From: Bacteroidales bacterium
GTDB taxonomy: Bacteria; Bacteroidota; Bacteroidia; Bacteroidales; Marinilabiliaceae
Assembly (NCBI GenBank): GCA_024401295.1
Contig: JAKSLG010000003.1
Coordinates: forward strand, 1 to 64,000
Length of the DNA: 64,000 nt
Direction of reading: 5' to 3'
The translations under genes and the position numbers were made by a program. The notes under the pieces are model-generated. The model searched no databases. It was not told the DNA's origin and saw nothing but the letters and a program-made list of their open reading frames with translations. This document shows positions 18,788 through 28,664 of this stretch, one piece after another (the stretch's first letter is position 1; every line of letters begins with the position of its first letter).

Positions 18788-19741
18788 ATGAGCATAAGAA
18801 GCATCATTATAACGCTGACATCGGCCTTATTCGGTTCGGGTCTGTTCACAAGCTGCAACGCTCGTGAAAGCAATGCTAACGGAAGCATTTCTTCGGCCGA
18901 GATAATCAAGAAAATGCAGAAAGAAAAGCATGTGGTTATCAACGGCAAACATGTTGTCGGAGCGTTGAAATTGCACGAAGGTGGAACGGGGTCAAAAGTG
19001 CTTGAGGAGGCAACTTCTTATGTTGATTGCGAACTTGTTTTCGTTAATTGCGTATTTGAAGATGAAGTGACGGCTAGCGAGGTAGTCAACGACGGCAAAC
19101 AGCTAGTATATGCTGATTTCAGACGCAACGTGGAATTCATTGGATGCGTCTTCACGAAAGACGCAAATATGAGCCAATGCGTATTTGGCGGCAAATCGTC
19201 ATTTGAAAAAAGTTCTTTCAAATCCAATGCAGACTTCACTGGAGTGCAATTTCGTGGCGGAGTTTCGTTTAACAAAACGACATTCGAGATGGAGGCCAAG
19301 TTCATAAGTGCGAATTTCAGCATAGACGCGATATTTTTGAAGACTGACTTCCGTTATACCGCAAACTTTCAGAAGTCACGATTTGCCTGCGAGACGATGT
19401 TTATGGACAGTCAGTTCGGTGGTAAAACCGATTGGTCGAACATATATGCAGCAGGTCTGATAAATTTCACGAATGCAAGTTTCGGGTCGCGATTGGAATG
19501 TATCGGCTCGTACTTCATTGGTGGACTGCAAATGGCAAAATGCCATTTCAACGAAGGTGTTTCGTTTTGCAAAAACACAATAATCGGCGAGATAGGATTG
19601 TCGTCTGTACAATTTGATACAGAACTTGAAGCGAAAAAGAACATGTTTACTATAAAACCTAATTTCTCGAAAGTGATTTATGGAGAGAAATTCAGTAGCG
19701 AAACGAAGGATAATCAGATAATAATGACGCAAGTCAAATAG
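18788..19741 (+). CDS. Pentapeptide-repeat lipoprotein
   Basis: A 317-residue predicted lipoprotein. The signal peptide ends at a lipobox with Cys (GLFTSCN, Cys about residue 24). From about residue 115 to 245 there are pentapeptide-like repeats in which a Phe recurs every fifth position (ADFTGVQFRGGVSFNKTTF is a good stretch), the mark of a right-handed quadrilateral beta-helix. The C-terminal part continues in a looser form. The role is unknown; such repeats often serve as binding scaffolds. It is followed eight bases later by the papain-like lipoprotein, so the two products probably act at the same place in the envelope. Confidence 0.75.
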   Translation: MSIRSIIITLTSALFGSGLFTSCNARESNANGSISSAEIIKKMQKEKHVVINGKHVVGALKLHEGGTGSKVLEEATSYVDCELVFVNCVFEDEVTASEVVNDGKQLVYADFRRNVEFIGCVFTKDANMSQCVFGGKSSFEKSSFKSNADFTGVQFRGGVSFNKTTFEMEAKFISANFSIDAIFLKTDFRYTANFQKSRFACETMFMDSQFGGKTDWSNIYAAGLINFTNASFGSRLECIGSYFIGGLQMAKCHFNEGVSFCKNTIIGEIGLSSVQFDTELEAKKNMFTIKPNFSKVIYGEKFSSETKDNQIIMTQVK

Positions 19742-19749
19742 ATACGGAC

Positions 19750-21522
19750 ATGAAAAAGATATTCACCATTGGATTGTCAGCACTTTTTGCAACGACGACT
19801 CTCACTTCGTGTGATGAAGACACCTTGGATGCCATTCTCGCTGTGCTTGAGATGGTTTTGACAGATGACGGAACAACCATCACGACAGAGGATGGACATG
19901 GACTTGGATGGCTTAGCAATGACGAAGACACTGAATCGATAGAAGATGACATCATCATCAATCCGGGCGAAGGCAGCGAAATCAGCGAGGTAACAGGACT
20001 TCCTGAAAAAGTTGATCTCAGTGCATATCTTCCAGCCATCGGTGATCAAGGTGAATTCGGAACATGCGTGGCATGGGCTACAGCATACAACGGCAGAACA
20101 TGGCTGTATGCGCATGACAAAGGCGTAAGAGGAACGTCGCTCAACAGTTCGCACACATTTAGTCCTGCAGACATGTTCCAGTCGATTGACGCACAAAACA
20201 AAGGTTCAAATTGTCAGGGAACAAATTTTGCATACGCTCTCGACAAAATGGTGACACGTGGCGTAGCTTCGCTTGCAGCATCGCCAAATATCAAGAGATA
20301 TTCTGACTGTTCATGTGAAACATCAGCAACGGCCAACACCGACGCTGCAAAATACAAAATCAAGTCGTACAGAGAGATAAACATCAAAGATGTAACGACA
20401 ATCAAACGTTATTTGGCAGAAGGTCATATCGTCTTGTTTGGAGCGAAACTCGGCGACAACTTCATGACGTCAAACAGCAACTCTGTGTTGTATTCAAACG
20501 GCACATTCAAATCAACCGGCATACACGCATATCACGCGATTGTCTGCGTTGGATATGACGACAACAAGGGCACCAACGGTGCTTTTAGAGTTGTCAATTC
20601 ATGGGGTGAGACGTGGGGCGATGACGGCTTTATCTGGGTTGATACAAAATTCTTCTGTAGTGGTGAATTTGCATACTGCGGTTTCGTGATGTATGGCCTC
20701 AACGACGATGACAGCGAGGCTTTCGACAACAATTCAAACATCGATCTCGAAACATACAAGGTCACAGACCTTGACATGGATGATGAAAATTATCCTCAAG
20801 ATTCGGCAGATCCGAAATGGCGCACACTTCTGTACGACGTATATAATGCCGGCGAAGGAAACGTTGCGGCTGCGAATACATGGGGCATCTGCTACCTGCT
20901 GTACAATGCCTATAACGCAAATGAATACCAGATTGTACTCTTCGATCTCTACACAGACAAGATTGGCGGAGTGGGAATCGGCGAGTACAACAATGATTGG
21001 GATGAAGATGAAGCTTATAGCATCCTCGGCGTGAAAGCGCAAGGATTCTCGATAAGCAATGTGGACATTCCAGGCAAGACAACCGTATGCGAGGCCGTCA
21101 CAGGTGACAACAACAGCGTATTCTCTTGGTCATACAAAATGCCTGATGTCACTGGTAAATATTATCTTGTGTTGATGGCAGATGCTTTCGGAGCAATAAC
21201 CGAGAGCAACGAAAACAACAACTACTACTTCCTGACGACAAGTGATGGTCAGCCACTTGAGTTCAAAAACGGAGTACTTCAGAATAACGTAGGCAATAAC
21301 AAATCGTTGGAATTCAAGGAAGTCAAACCAGCCAAAAACGCAAAATTGCCAAATCAGAGTGCAGTAAACAGTGTTGCTCCAAATACATATTCGCCAGAAG
21401 AGATAGCTGCGATGATAAAAGCTCATCGCAACAATGGTGAAATTGGCAACAAAGCTCTTTCATGGAAAGAAGAGAACACAAATCTGGCTAAGCCTCGCAG
21501 AATGGTTAAAACACGTAACTAA
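19750..21522 (+). CDS. Papain-like (C1 family) peptidase lipoprotein with CARDB-like domain
   Basis: A 590-residue lipoprotein (lipobox TLTSC, Cys about 21) with a short acidic linker and then a C1-type cysteine peptidase domain (about residues 80-320). The catalytic Cys is C106 in GDQGEFGTCVAWATAY, the His is H262 in HAIVCVGYDD and the Asn is N283 in VVNSWGETWGDDGF, so all three are present. A following region (about 340-510) looks like a CARDB-type adhesion domain, with NAGEG and ITESNENNNYYFL. The C terminus is Lys- and Asn-rich. It may act on the cell surface or in the periplasm; the substrate is unknown. It sits between two other lipoprotein genes. Confidence 0.83.
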   Translation: MKKIFTIGLSALFATTTLTSCDEDTLDAILAVLEMVLTDDGTTITTEDGHGLGWLSNDEDTESIEDDIIINPGEGSEISEVTGLPEKVDLSAYLPAIGDQGEFGTCVAWATAYNGRTWLYAHDKGVRGTSLNSSHTFSPADMFQSIDAQNKGSNCQGTNFAYALDKMVTRGVASLAASPNIKRYSDCSCETSATANTDAAKYKIKSYREINIKDVTTIKRYLAEGHIVLFGAKLGDNFMTSNSNSVLYSNGTFKSTGIHAYHAIVCVGYDDNKGTNGAFRVVNSWGETWGDDGFIWVDTKFFCSGEFAYCGFVMYGLNDDDSEAFDNNSNIDLETYKVTDLDMDDENYPQDSADPKWRTLLYDVYNAGEGNVAAANTWGICYLLYNAYNANEYQIVLFDLYTDKIGGVGIGEYNNDWDEDEAYSILGVKAQGFSISNVDIPGKTTVCEAVTGDNNSVFSWSYKMPDVTGKYYLVLMADAFGAITESNENNNYYFLTTSDGQPLEFKNGVLQNNVGNNKSLEFKEVKPAKNAKLPNQSAVNSVAPNTYSPEEIAAMIKAHRNNGEIGNKALSWKEENTNLAKPRRMVKTRN

Positions 21523-21535
21523 CAGACATAAACTT

Positions 21536-21796
21536 ATGATTAGCAAAAAGATATTGGCAGCGATCATGGTCGTAGCCACAACATTCATGATAACATCTTG
21601 CATGTCATCAACTCCAGCGACTCGCACGGCAAAAACAAAGAGTCCAACAACTACACAGACTGCACCAAAAACACAGACAAACATTGGTGCTTCTTCGTCA
21701 TCGACAAATCAGTCGACCTCAACATCGACAAGTACAGTCGGACAAACAAAGTCGGACGGATCGACATCGAAAGCACGCACAACGACAAGAAAATAA
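21536..21796 (+). CDS. Small Ser/Thr-rich lipoprotein
   Basis: An 86-residue protein that starts with a signal peptide and lipobox (VATTFMITSCMSS) and continues as a low-complexity chain rich in Ser, Thr, Lys and Gln, probably disordered. The ATG at 21536 is preferred because it lies 13 bases after the peptidase stop and gives a proper lipoprotein signal; the longer in-frame start at 21434 would lie inside the peptidase gene. The role is unknown. It seems to be the last gene of the 18703-21796 lipoprotein unit. Confidence 0.65.
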   Translation: MISKKILAAIMVVATTFMITSCMSSTPATRTAKTKSPTTTQTAPKTQTNIGASSSSTNQSTSTSTSTVGQTKSDGSTSKARTTTRK

Positions 21797-21807
21797 ACTC
21801 TTTTCTC

Positions 21808-21815
21808 TATCTTTG
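21808..21815 (+). promoter_or_regulatory. -7 box of proB
   Basis: TATCTTTG, an exact match, 20 bases before the ATG at 21836. It makes the in-frame GTG at 21815 an unlikely start. Confidence 0.6.
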
Positions 21816-21835
21816 TGCCAAAATTGCGTAGACAA

Positions 21836-22912
21836 ATGACAATCACAATAAAAGTCGGTTCAAATGTCCTTGCCGGACAAGGCGGAATGCTCAACATTGA
21901 GCGAATGGAAAACCTTGTGGCACAGATTGCAGAGCTGCACAAGGCAGGCCACAAAATCATATTCGTAACATCAGGAGCCGTTGCTGCTGGCCGCAGTATG
22001 ATCAGTGGTTATGCAGACCTCGATCCTGTATCGCAGCGGCAGTTGCTTTCGTCAATCGGTCAGGTAAAACTTATCGACCAATACAAGCAAATATTCGACA
22101 GACACAACATACAGATTGGCCAGATCCTTGTAACAAAGCAGGATTTCTCGACTCGGGAGCATTATCTCAACATGAAAAACTGCATTACGACGCTTTGGCA
22201 GAGTAATGTCATTCCCGTTGTCAACGAGAATGATGCAGTATCAGTAACTGCACTCATGTTTACCGACAACGACGAATTATCGGGCCTCTTGGCGTCGATG
22301 ATGGATTGCGAGAAGCTGTTCATTCTTTCGAATATCGATGGTATATATAATGGTAATCCTGCAGATGCCGGATCGGAAGTCATTCGTGAGATTGAGCCAG
22401 AGCTCAATGTAGCACAATATGTTCAGACAACAAAATCCGGATTCGGACGAGGCGGCATGCAGACTAAGTGCAAAACGGCTCAGAAGACAGCTGCTTCCGG
22501 CATAGATGTCTACATTGCGAACGGAACACGTCCAGATGTGATTAAGCGTCTTGCCGCCGATGACAAAGATTTTGTATGCACACACTTCATTGCAGGTGAG
22601 CATAGTCCGGCAGTGAAGAAGTGGATTGCATATTCAGAAGGCTTTGCGAAGGCGACCGTGGTTGTCAATCAAGGTGCAAAACTTGCACTTCTTTCTCATG
22701 AGCATGCTGCAAGTCTTTTGCTCCCTGGTGTTGTAGCAATCGACGGAGAATTCAAGAAAGACGACATGCTCCTCATCAAAGATGGCGAGGGTAACATTAT
22801 CGGTGTAGGACGTGCGAACATGGATAGAGCAAAGATTTCGCAAATGACAGGCATGAAACATTCCAAGCCGCTAATCCACTACGACTTCCTATACATCTAC
22901 CCTAACGCATAA
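21836..22912 (+). CDS. proB: Glutamate 5-kinase
   Basis: ProB phosphorylates glutamate at the gamma carboxyl, the first step of proline synthesis. The 358-residue protein starts [12 protein letters not shown] and has the amino-acid kinase domain (about residues 1-250, with TSGAVAAGR and NENDAVS) and a C-terminal PUA domain. The [17 protein letters not shown] segment is typical. The ATG at 21836 is chosen since the -7 box covers the earlier GTG. proA follows after 19 bases. Feedback control by proline is usual in the family. Confidence 0.95.
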   Translation: MTITIKVGSNVLAGQGGMLNIERMENLVAQIAELHKAGHKIIFVTSGAVAAGRSMISGYADLDPVSQRQLLSSIGQVKLIDQYKQIFDRHNIQIGQILVTKQDFSTREHYLNMKNCITTLWQSNVIPVVNENDAVSVTALMFTDNDELSGLLASMMDCEKLFILSNIDGIYNGNPADAGSEVIREIEPELNVAQYVQTTKSGFGRGGMQTKCKTAQKTAASGIDVYIANGTRPDVIKRLAADDKDFVCTHFIAGEHSPAVKKWIAYSEGFAKATVVVNQGAKLALLSHEHAASLLLPGVVAIDGEFKKDDMLLIKDGEGNIIGVGRANMDRAKISQMTGMKHSKPLIHYDFLYIYPNA

Positions 22913-22931
22913 TTCCTTAAGAATAAAGACA

Positions 22932-24179
22932 ATGTCAATACAGGAACAACTCAACAGCACGCGCGAAGCCGCAAGAAGCCTCGTCAAGATAACTGCAGAA
23001 GAGAGTGCAAAAATCATTAGAGAAATAGCCGATGCGCTCATCGCCAACTCTGACAAGATTGTAGCAGAAAATGCCAAAGATCTTGCAAGGATGGATCCGA
23101 AGAATCCAAACTACGATCGCCTCATGCTCAACAAAGAACGCATCGAAGGCATTGCTTCGGATACTCGAAATGTAGCTGGTTTGCCTGCACCATGTGGTGA
23201 AGTGATTGAAGAGCGCACTCTTGAAAACGGACTTTTACTGAAGAAGGTACGTGTTCCGCTTGGTGTTGTTGGTGTGATATATGAAGCTCGTCCGAATGTA
23301 ACCATCGACGTAGCATCGCTCTGTCTGAGAAGTGGCAATGCGGTTGTTCTCAAAGGTGGTTCTGACGCGGCTGACAGCAATGTCGTAATGGTTGAGATAA
23401 TGCATGAAGTATTGCGCAAGAACGGACTCAACGAGAATCTCATACAATTACTTCCTGCTGGCCGAGAAGCTGCGACAGAGCTGATGAATGCCGTCGGATA
23501 TATCGATGTTCTCATTCCACGAGGCTCACGCGGACTCATTGATTCTGTACGTCAACAAGCGAAAGTGCCTGTTATCGAGACTGGTGCCGGTGTTGTTCAC
23601 ACATATTTCGACAAAGACGGCGACCTGAAGATTGCGACCGACGTCGTTGTTAATGCCAAGACACGTCGCGTAAGTGTATGCAATGCGCTAGACTGCCTTA
23701 TCATTCACAAAGACCGTCTGAGCGATCTGCCTGCACTTGCAAAACAACTCGACGAAAAGAATGTCGGTATCTATGCTGATGAAAGAGCATTTGCGACACT
23801 CAAAGGCAAATACAATAATGAACTATTGCATCAGGCATCCGCTGAAGATTTCGGACGCGAATTCCTGTCGCTCAACATGGCCATCAAAACCGTTGATTCA
23901 CTTGACGAGGCACTCGACCACATATACAAATATGGTCTGAAGCATTCCGAAGCTATAGTCACAGAAAACGATGAGGCCGCTCTCCGCTTTGTCAATGAAG
24001 TAGATGCAGCTTGTTGCTATGTAAACACTTCAACAGCATTCACTGATGGCGCCCAGTTTGGGCTTGGTGCTGAAATTGGAATTTCAACACAAAAGCTCCA
24101 TGCACGCGGTCCAATGGCACTAAAAGAGCTCACTTCATATAAGTGGACAATTTTTGGTAAAGGCCAGACAAGAAAATAA
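22932..24179 (+). CDS. proA: Gamma-glutamyl phosphate reductase
   Basis: ProA reduces glutamyl 5-phosphate to the semialdehyde with NADPH, the second step of proline synthesis. The 415-residue chain has the aldehyde dehydrogenase fold with the family signatures [28 protein letters not shown] near the catalytic Cys, and the late [19 protein letters not shown]. The gene is 19 bases after proB and of normal length. Confidence 0.96.
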   Translation: MSIQEQLNSTREAARSLVKITAEESAKIIREIADALIANSDKIVAENAKDLARMDPKNPNYDRLMLNKERIEGIASDTRNVAGLPAPCGEVIEERTLENGLLLKKVRVPLGVVGVIYEARPNVTIDVASLCLRSGNAVVLKGGSDAADSNVVMVEIMHEVLRKNGLNENLIQLLPAGREAATELMNAVGYIDVLIPRGSRGLIDSVRQQAKVPVIETGAGVVHTYFDKDGDLKIATDVVVNAKTRRVSVCNALDCLIIHKDRLSDLPALAKQLDEKNVGIYADERAFATLKGKYNNELLHQASAEDFGREFLSLNMAIKTVDSLDEALDHIYKYGLKHSEAIVTENDEAALRFVNEVDAACCYVNTSTAFTDGAQFGLGAEIGISTQKLHARGPMALKELTSYKWTIFGKGQTRK

Positions 24180-24215
24180 AACACGCTGTACGACCACAAA
24201 TAGATATTTATTTAG

Positions 24216-24224
24216 TAATTTTGC
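24216..24224 (+). promoter_or_regulatory. -7 box of carA
   Basis: TAATTTTGC, an exact match, 22 bases before the carA ATG at 24247. Confidence 0.6.
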
Positions 24225-24246
24225 AGCGTCAAAAAAAACGATAAAA

Positions 24247-25320
24247 ATGTCTGAACAGAAGAAAGCAAAGCTCGTGCTCGAAGACGGAACTATACTCGAA
24301 GGAGTCTCATTCGGAGCAGAGCGTTCAGTTGCCGGCGAAGTTGTGTTCAACACCGCTATGACAGGTTATCCTGAAAGTTTGACCGACCCTTCGTATGCTG
24401 GTCAAATACTTGTTTCTACTTTCCCACTCATCGGAAATTACGGTGTTCCTGGTGATGAACGCGATGAAAACGGCATACCGATGTTCCACGAATCAGACAA
24501 AATCCACATAACAGGAATGATTGTCAGCGATTACTCCGTAGAGCATTCGCATTGGAACGCAAAAAAATCACTTGGCGATTGGCTCAAGGAATACGGCGTA
24601 CCGGGCATCACTGGCATCGACACTCGTATGCTCACCAAGAAGATTCGCGAAAAAGGCGCAATGCTTGGTAAGATAATATTCGAAGGAGAAGATGTCGAAC
24701 TCCACGATCCAAACAAAGACAATCTTGTTGCCCAGGTTTCTTGCAAAGAGGTTAAAACATACGGCAATGGCAAGAAAAGAGTCGTAATGGTTGACACAGG
24801 TGCAAAATACAACATTTTGCGTTGTCTTTTGAAGCGTGATGTAACTGTTATTCAGGTACCTTGGGACTACGATTTCAATCAGATTGAATATGACGGTCTC
24901 ATGCTGTCTAATGGCCCTGGAGACCCTCAGATGTGCAAAGCGACAATCGAAAACATCAAGAAGGCCATCCCTACTGGAAAACCAATCTTTGGTATTTGTC
25001 TTGGCAATCAGCTTCTTGGTTTGGCAGCTGGCGCAACCACATTCAAATTGCCATACGGACATCGCGCTCACAACCACCCTGTAATTAAGAATGGTACACA
25101 AAAGTGTTACATTACATCACAGAACCATGGCTTTGCCATCGACTTAAAGACATTGCCTGAAGGTTGGGAGGCAAGCTATATCAATATCAACGATGGCACT
25201 TGCGAAGGTATCCGTCACAAGACTCTACCGATATTCTCAACTCAGTTCCACCCAGAGGCATGCGGCGGCCCTACAGATACAGAGAAATTCTTTGATGAAT
25301 TCATTGGCGCAATAAAATAA
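24247..25320 (+). CDS. carA: Carbamoyl phosphate synthase small subunit
   Basis: CarA is the glutaminase subunit that feeds ammonia to CarB for arginine and pyrimidine synthesis. The 357-residue protein has the N-terminal CPSase domain (LVLEDGTILEGVSFGAE, TGYPESLTDPSYAGQI) and a class I amidotransferase domain with GICLGNQLLG (the Cys nucleophile) and the His/Glu pair in TQFHPEA. The ATG at 24247 is chosen because the longer frame from 24154 overlaps proA and lies upstream of the -7 box. carB is not adjacent; a terminator follows at once. Confidence 0.95.
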   Translation: MSEQKKAKLVLEDGTILEGVSFGAERSVAGEVVFNTAMTGYPESLTDPSYAGQILVSTFPLIGNYGVPGDERDENGIPMFHESDKIHITGMIVSDYSVEHSHWNAKKSLGDWLKEYGVPGITGIDTRMLTKKIREKGAMLGKIIFEGEDVELHDPNKDNLVAQVSCKEVKTYGNGKKRVVMVDTGAKYNILRCLLKRDVTVIQVPWDYDFNQIEYDGLMLSNGPGDPQMCKATIENIKKAIPTGKPIFGICLGNQLLGLAAGATTFKLPYGHRAHNHPVIKNGTQKCYITSQNHGFAIDLKTLPEGWEASYININDGTCEGIRHKTLPIFSTQFHPEACGGPTDTEKFFDEFIGAIK

Positions 25321-25340
25321 CACATTGGCTATATAAAGAA

Positions 25341-25374
25341 AAAGCAGAGCTCCATGGAGTTCTGCTTTTTTTGT
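25341..25374. terminator. Bidirectional terminator between carA and comB
   Basis: AAAGCAGAGCTCC and GGAGTTCTGCTTT pair over 13 bases with one G-U pair. A and T runs flank both sides, so it can stop both convergent transcripts. Confidence 0.82.
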
Positions 25375-25389
25375 TTGCTGGAAGTTATA

Positions 25390-26130
25390 TCATTCACCTA
25401 CGACATAAACTTTTCCATCAAAATGTTCTTTGACTCTTAATGTCGGCAATGTCATTGTGGAATTAAGACAGATTTCTGCATCCCTCCCAAAACCTTTTTT
25501 CTGCAATCTGACAAAATGCTCACCTTCAGAGGCCATTTCATATAGATTCTTGGAAGAATTATCCACGAGATTCTTCATTGCCACTGCAAAATCTGACAAG
25601 ATCAAATTATCACCCAACGACAGAACACGCGAAACCAGACGTCCAGCGCACAAGCCATCTTCAAGAGTGAAACGGCCCTCAGTGCCGGCACATATAATTG
25701 ATACCGGCATATCAGATTCAGCAATTTCAGTAGCAACCGCATCCACATTCAAGAAAGAACAAACGAGAGTTTTAGCGGCCTTCGACGTTGCGCAGAGAGC
25801 CTGCGTCCCGTTTGTCGTAGTCATGACAATCGTCTTTCCATCAACGCATTCATTCACATAATTATACGGAGAATTGTCAAGATCAAAACCTTCAATCTTC
25901 ATTGCATTACGTTCGCCACCGAGCAAGACGTCACCGAATCGTCCAGAATCTCTAAGAGAAAAAGCCTCTTCAACCGAACTTACAGCCACGATTTGCTTTG
26001 CGCCATTGCGAATTGCAACGCTCATTACCGATGTAGCACGCAGGACATCTATCACCACTGCCAAATGACCTTCAAGATTGCGAGACATCGCATCCTGAGC
26101 AGTAGCAATAACATCTATACTTCTTCTCAT
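25390..26130 (-). CDS. comB: 2-phosphosulfolactate phosphatase (ComB family)
   Basis: ComB removes phosphate from 2-phosphosulfolactate. The 246-residue protein has the family signatures VIDVLRATSVM, LLGGERNAMKIEGFDLDNSP, TTTNGTQAL and CAGTEGRFTLEDGLCAG. In methanogens the enzyme belongs to coenzyme M synthesis, which is not expected here; in bacteria it may serve sulfolactate or cysteate metabolism, or act on another substrate. Its ATG overlaps the amn stop by four bases (ATGA), so translation is coupled to amn. No comA, comC or cysteate gene is in the window, so the true role is open. Confidence 0.8.
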   Translation of the reverse strand: MRRSIDVIATAQDAMSRNLEGHLAVVIDVLRATSVMSVAIRNGAKQIVAVSSVEEAFSLRDSGRFGDVLLGGERNAMKIEGFDLDNSPYNYVNECVDGKTIVMTTTNGTQALCATSKAAKTLVCSFLNVDAVATEIAESDMPVSIICAGTEGRFTLEDGLCAGRLVSRVLSLGDNLILSDFAVAMKNLVDNSSKNLYEMASEGEHFVRLQKKGFGRDAEICLNSTMTLPTLRVKEHFDGKVYVVGE

Positions 26131-26897
26131 TGGAGATCCTTTAAATGCTTCAATGATGCGCCATTCGATGCTATTTCATTGAGCGCCTGAATTCCTATTT
26201 CAAGATGCGGACGAATATAATTGGCCGTCACCTTACGATCGCTCTCAGCCGTCTTTATGCCCTCCGGGAACATCGGCTGATCACTCACGAGCAACAAAGC
26301 ACCCGTAGGAATATCATTATGAAATCCAACCGTAAGAAGCGTTGCCGTCTCCATATCAACAGCCATTGCACGGATCTGCTCAAGATAATGTTTGAAACTA
26401 TCATCATGCTCCCATACACGCCTATTTGTTGTATAGACAGTTCCCGTCCAATAGTCAAAACCTCTATCTCGCACAATGGAAGACACTGCTCTTTGAATAG
26501 CAAAAGATGGCAACGCGGGTACTTCTGGCGGGAAAAAGTCGTTTGACGTACCCTCGCCTCTGATTGCTGCCATAGGCAAAATAAAATCGCCAATTGCATT
26601 CTGCCTTTTCAAGCCGCCACATTTACCCAAAAAAAGCACCGCAGCAGGATTAGCCGCAGACAAGAGGTCCATAATAGTTGCTGCATTCGGTGATCCCATA
26701 CCGAAATTTATGATAATCATATCTTCCGTTGCTGCATTAGGCATATTCCCACCAATTATCGGTACGTCATAGCGTTCAGCGAACATCTCGACATAGTTCA
26801 TGAAATTAGTGAGTAGCACATAACGAGGAAATCCCTCCAGGCTACGACCTGTGTATCTAGGCAGCCAGTTAGCAACAATCTCTTCTTTTGTCTTCAT
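26127..26897 (-). CDS. amn: AMP nucleosidase
   Basis: A 256-residue member of the nucleoside phosphorylase fold matching the AMP nucleosidase of Bacteroidota, which splits AMP into adenine and ribose 5-phosphate. It shows INFGMGSPNAATIMDLL, FLGKCGGLKRQNAIGDFIL and the late MAVDMETATLLTVGF segment with the ribose-binding Met and Glu. The ATG at 26897 is chosen over the in-frame TTG at 26927, which falls in the -7 box. It is coupled to comB by a four-base overlap. Confidence 0.85.
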   Translation of the reverse strand: MKTKEEIVANWLPRYTGRSLEGFPRYVLLTNFMNYVEMFAERYDVPIIGGNMPNAATEDMIIINFGMGSPNAATIMDLLSAANPAAVLFLGKCGGLKRQNAIGDFILPMAAIRGEGTSNDFFPPEVPALPSFAIQRAVSSIVRDRGFDYWTGTVYTTNRRVWEHDDSFKHYLEQIRAMAVDMETATLLTVGFHNDIPTGALLLVSDQPMFPEGIKTAESDRKVTANYIRPHLEIGIQALNEIASNGASLKHLKDLQ

Positions 26898-26924
26898 AGA
26901 ATTGAAATTTTGTAGTCCCGACAA

Positions 26925-26955
26925 CAAAGATAAAAAATATCACAAACAACTGCAA
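26925..26955 (-). promoter_or_regulatory. Promoter of amn-comB
   Basis: On the minus strand TTG (26953-26955) is followed by 20 bases and TATCTTTG (26925-26932). Confidence 0.6.
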
Positions 26956-27000
26956 TAGGAAATAAATAGTTACACATAATCACAATGCTCAATTATTCAC

Positions 27001-27009
27001 TAACTTTGC
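27001..27009 (+). promoter_or_regulatory. -7 box of pgi
   Basis: TAACTTTGC, an exact match, 31 bases before the ATG at 27041. Confidence 0.6.
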
Positions 27010-27040
27010 ACATCGAAAAAACAGAAAAACAAGATAATCA

Positions 27041-28384
27041 ATGGAAAACTTGAAATTGGAAACAGCTCGCGTCAGCGCTTTTGCGACAGACGCAGACATG
27101 AAAGCAATCAAGGCTGAAGTTGAAGCTGGCATCAAGAAACTTCACGCAGGCAATGGCGCCGGCAACGACTTCCTCGGATGGCTCAACTTGCCAAGTTCCA
27201 TAACAGAGGCAGAGTTCGCAGACATCGAAGCAGCCGCAAAACAGATGCGTGAAGTTGCCGATTATGTCGTAGTCGTCGGCATTGGCGGATCATACCTTGG
27301 TGCACGTGCAGTAATCGATGGTCTTTCAAACAGTTTTGACTATCTCATAAAAAATCGCAAGAATCCAGTCATTCTCTTTGCAGGTCAGAACATTGGCGAA
27401 GACTACACAGCTGACCTTCTTGAATTTCTACAGGACAAATCATTCGGCGTTGTTGTAATCTCAAAATCTGGCACGACAACAGAGCCAGCCATTGCGTTCC
27501 GACTCCTCAAAGAACTTATTGAGAAGAAAGACGGCAAGGCTGCAGCACAGAAGAAAATCATTGCTGTTACAGATAAAGCAAAAGGTGCTCTCCGCACACT
27601 CGCAAATCAGGAAGGATACAAGACATTTGTCATTCCAGACAACGTCGGTGGTCGTTTCTCAGTTCTAACACCTGTCGGATTGGTTCCAATTGCAATTGCA
27701 GGTTTCGATATCCGCAAACTTGTAGCAGGAGCAAAAGACATGGAAATAGCGACAGCAGAAAATATCCCGTTCGAAAAGAATCCATCAGCAATCTACGCTG
27801 CAATGCGTAATATCCTCAACCGCAAGGGCAAGGAAATCGAAATACTCGTCAACTACCAGCCGAAACTTCACTATTTCACAGAATGGTGGAAACAACTTTT
27901 CGGCGAGAGCGAGGGCAAGGACGGTAAGGGTATATTCCCAGCCGGTGTTGACTTCACAACAGACCTTCATTCAATGGGCCAATGGATTCAGGAAGGCGTA
28001 CGCAATATATTCGAAACAGTTGTTTCTATAAAAATGCCTAACCGTAAATGCGTTATTCCTTCAGATGAAGCAAACCTCGACTCACTTAACTTCCTCGCAG
28101 GCAAACGCATCGACGAAGTCAACAAAATGGCCGAACTCGGAACACTCATTGCTCACGCAGATGGTGGTGTACCTAACTTCCGCATAGAAGTTCCGGAACT
28201 CAACGAATACTATCTCGGACAACTCATATATTTCTTCGAGAAAGCTTGCGGTATTAGCGGATACATTCTTGATGTAAATCCATTTAACCAGCCAGGCGTT
28301 GAGGCATACAAGAAGAACATGTTCGCTCTTCTCGAGAAGCCAGGCTATGAAGAAGCAACAAAAGCTATCAAGTCAAGACTTTAA
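27041..28384 (+). CDS. pgi: Glucose-6-phosphate isomerase
   Basis: Pgi interconverts glucose 6-phosphate and fructose 6-phosphate in glycolysis and gluconeogenesis. The 447-residue protein is the short bacterial form, with the sugar-phosphate binding loop [42 protein letters not shown] and the late [14 protein letters not shown] segment. It is a single-gene unit with its own promoter and terminator. Confidence 0.96.
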   Translation: MENLKLETARVSAFATDADMKAIKAEVEAGIKKLHAGNGAGNDFLGWLNLPSSITEAEFADIEAAAKQMREVADYVVVVGIGGSYLGARAVIDGLSNSFDYLIKNRKNPVILFAGQNIGEDYTADLLEFLQDKSFGVVVISKSGTTTEPAIAFRLLKELIEKKDGKAAAQKKIIAVTDKAKGALRTLANQEGYKTFVIPDNVGGRFSVLTPVGLVPIAIAGFDIRKLVAGAKDMEIATAENIPFEKNPSAIYAAMRNILNRKGKEIEILVNYQPKLHYFTEWWKQLFGESEGKDGKGIFPAGVDFTTDLHSMGQWIQEGVRNIFETVVSIKMPNRKCVIPSDEANLDSLNFLAGKRIDEVNKMAELGTLIAHADGGVPNFRIEVPELNEYYLGQLIYFFEKACGISGYILDVNPFNQPGVEAYKKNMFALLEKPGYEEATKAIKSRL

Positions 28385-28410
28385 ATAAAACAATACCTAT
28401 TTATATATAG

Positions 28411-28443
28411 AAAAAGCCTCGCCAAAAGCGGGGCTTTTTCTCA
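28411..28443 (+). terminator. Terminator after pgi
   Basis: AAAAAGCCTCGC (28411-28422) pairs with GCGGGGCTTTTT (28428-28439) with one G-U pair, then T and C. Confidence 0.85.
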
Positions 28444-28650
28444 TAACCAAGAACAACAAACAACTTACCACAGGATTCGGACGACAATTTGAAAGCAAAA
28501 ACATGAGAAATAATATAAAATATCACTTTTAACACAACTTTTCCGAACGGTCATAATCCGACAAAGCTCAGCAAGAGAACACGAAGCATATTATATTGAT
28601 ACACAGCGAAAGAGATAAATGTATTTAATATTTTTTATAAAAAAAAGACA

Positions 28651-28664
28651 GACAATACATTGTC
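28651..28664. promoter_or_regulatory. Palindrome over the -33 element of the tuf promoter
   Basis: GACAAT-AC-ATTGTC is a perfect inverted repeat with six-base arms. Its right arm contains the TTG -33 element of tuf. It could be an operator, or chance. Confidence 0.3.
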
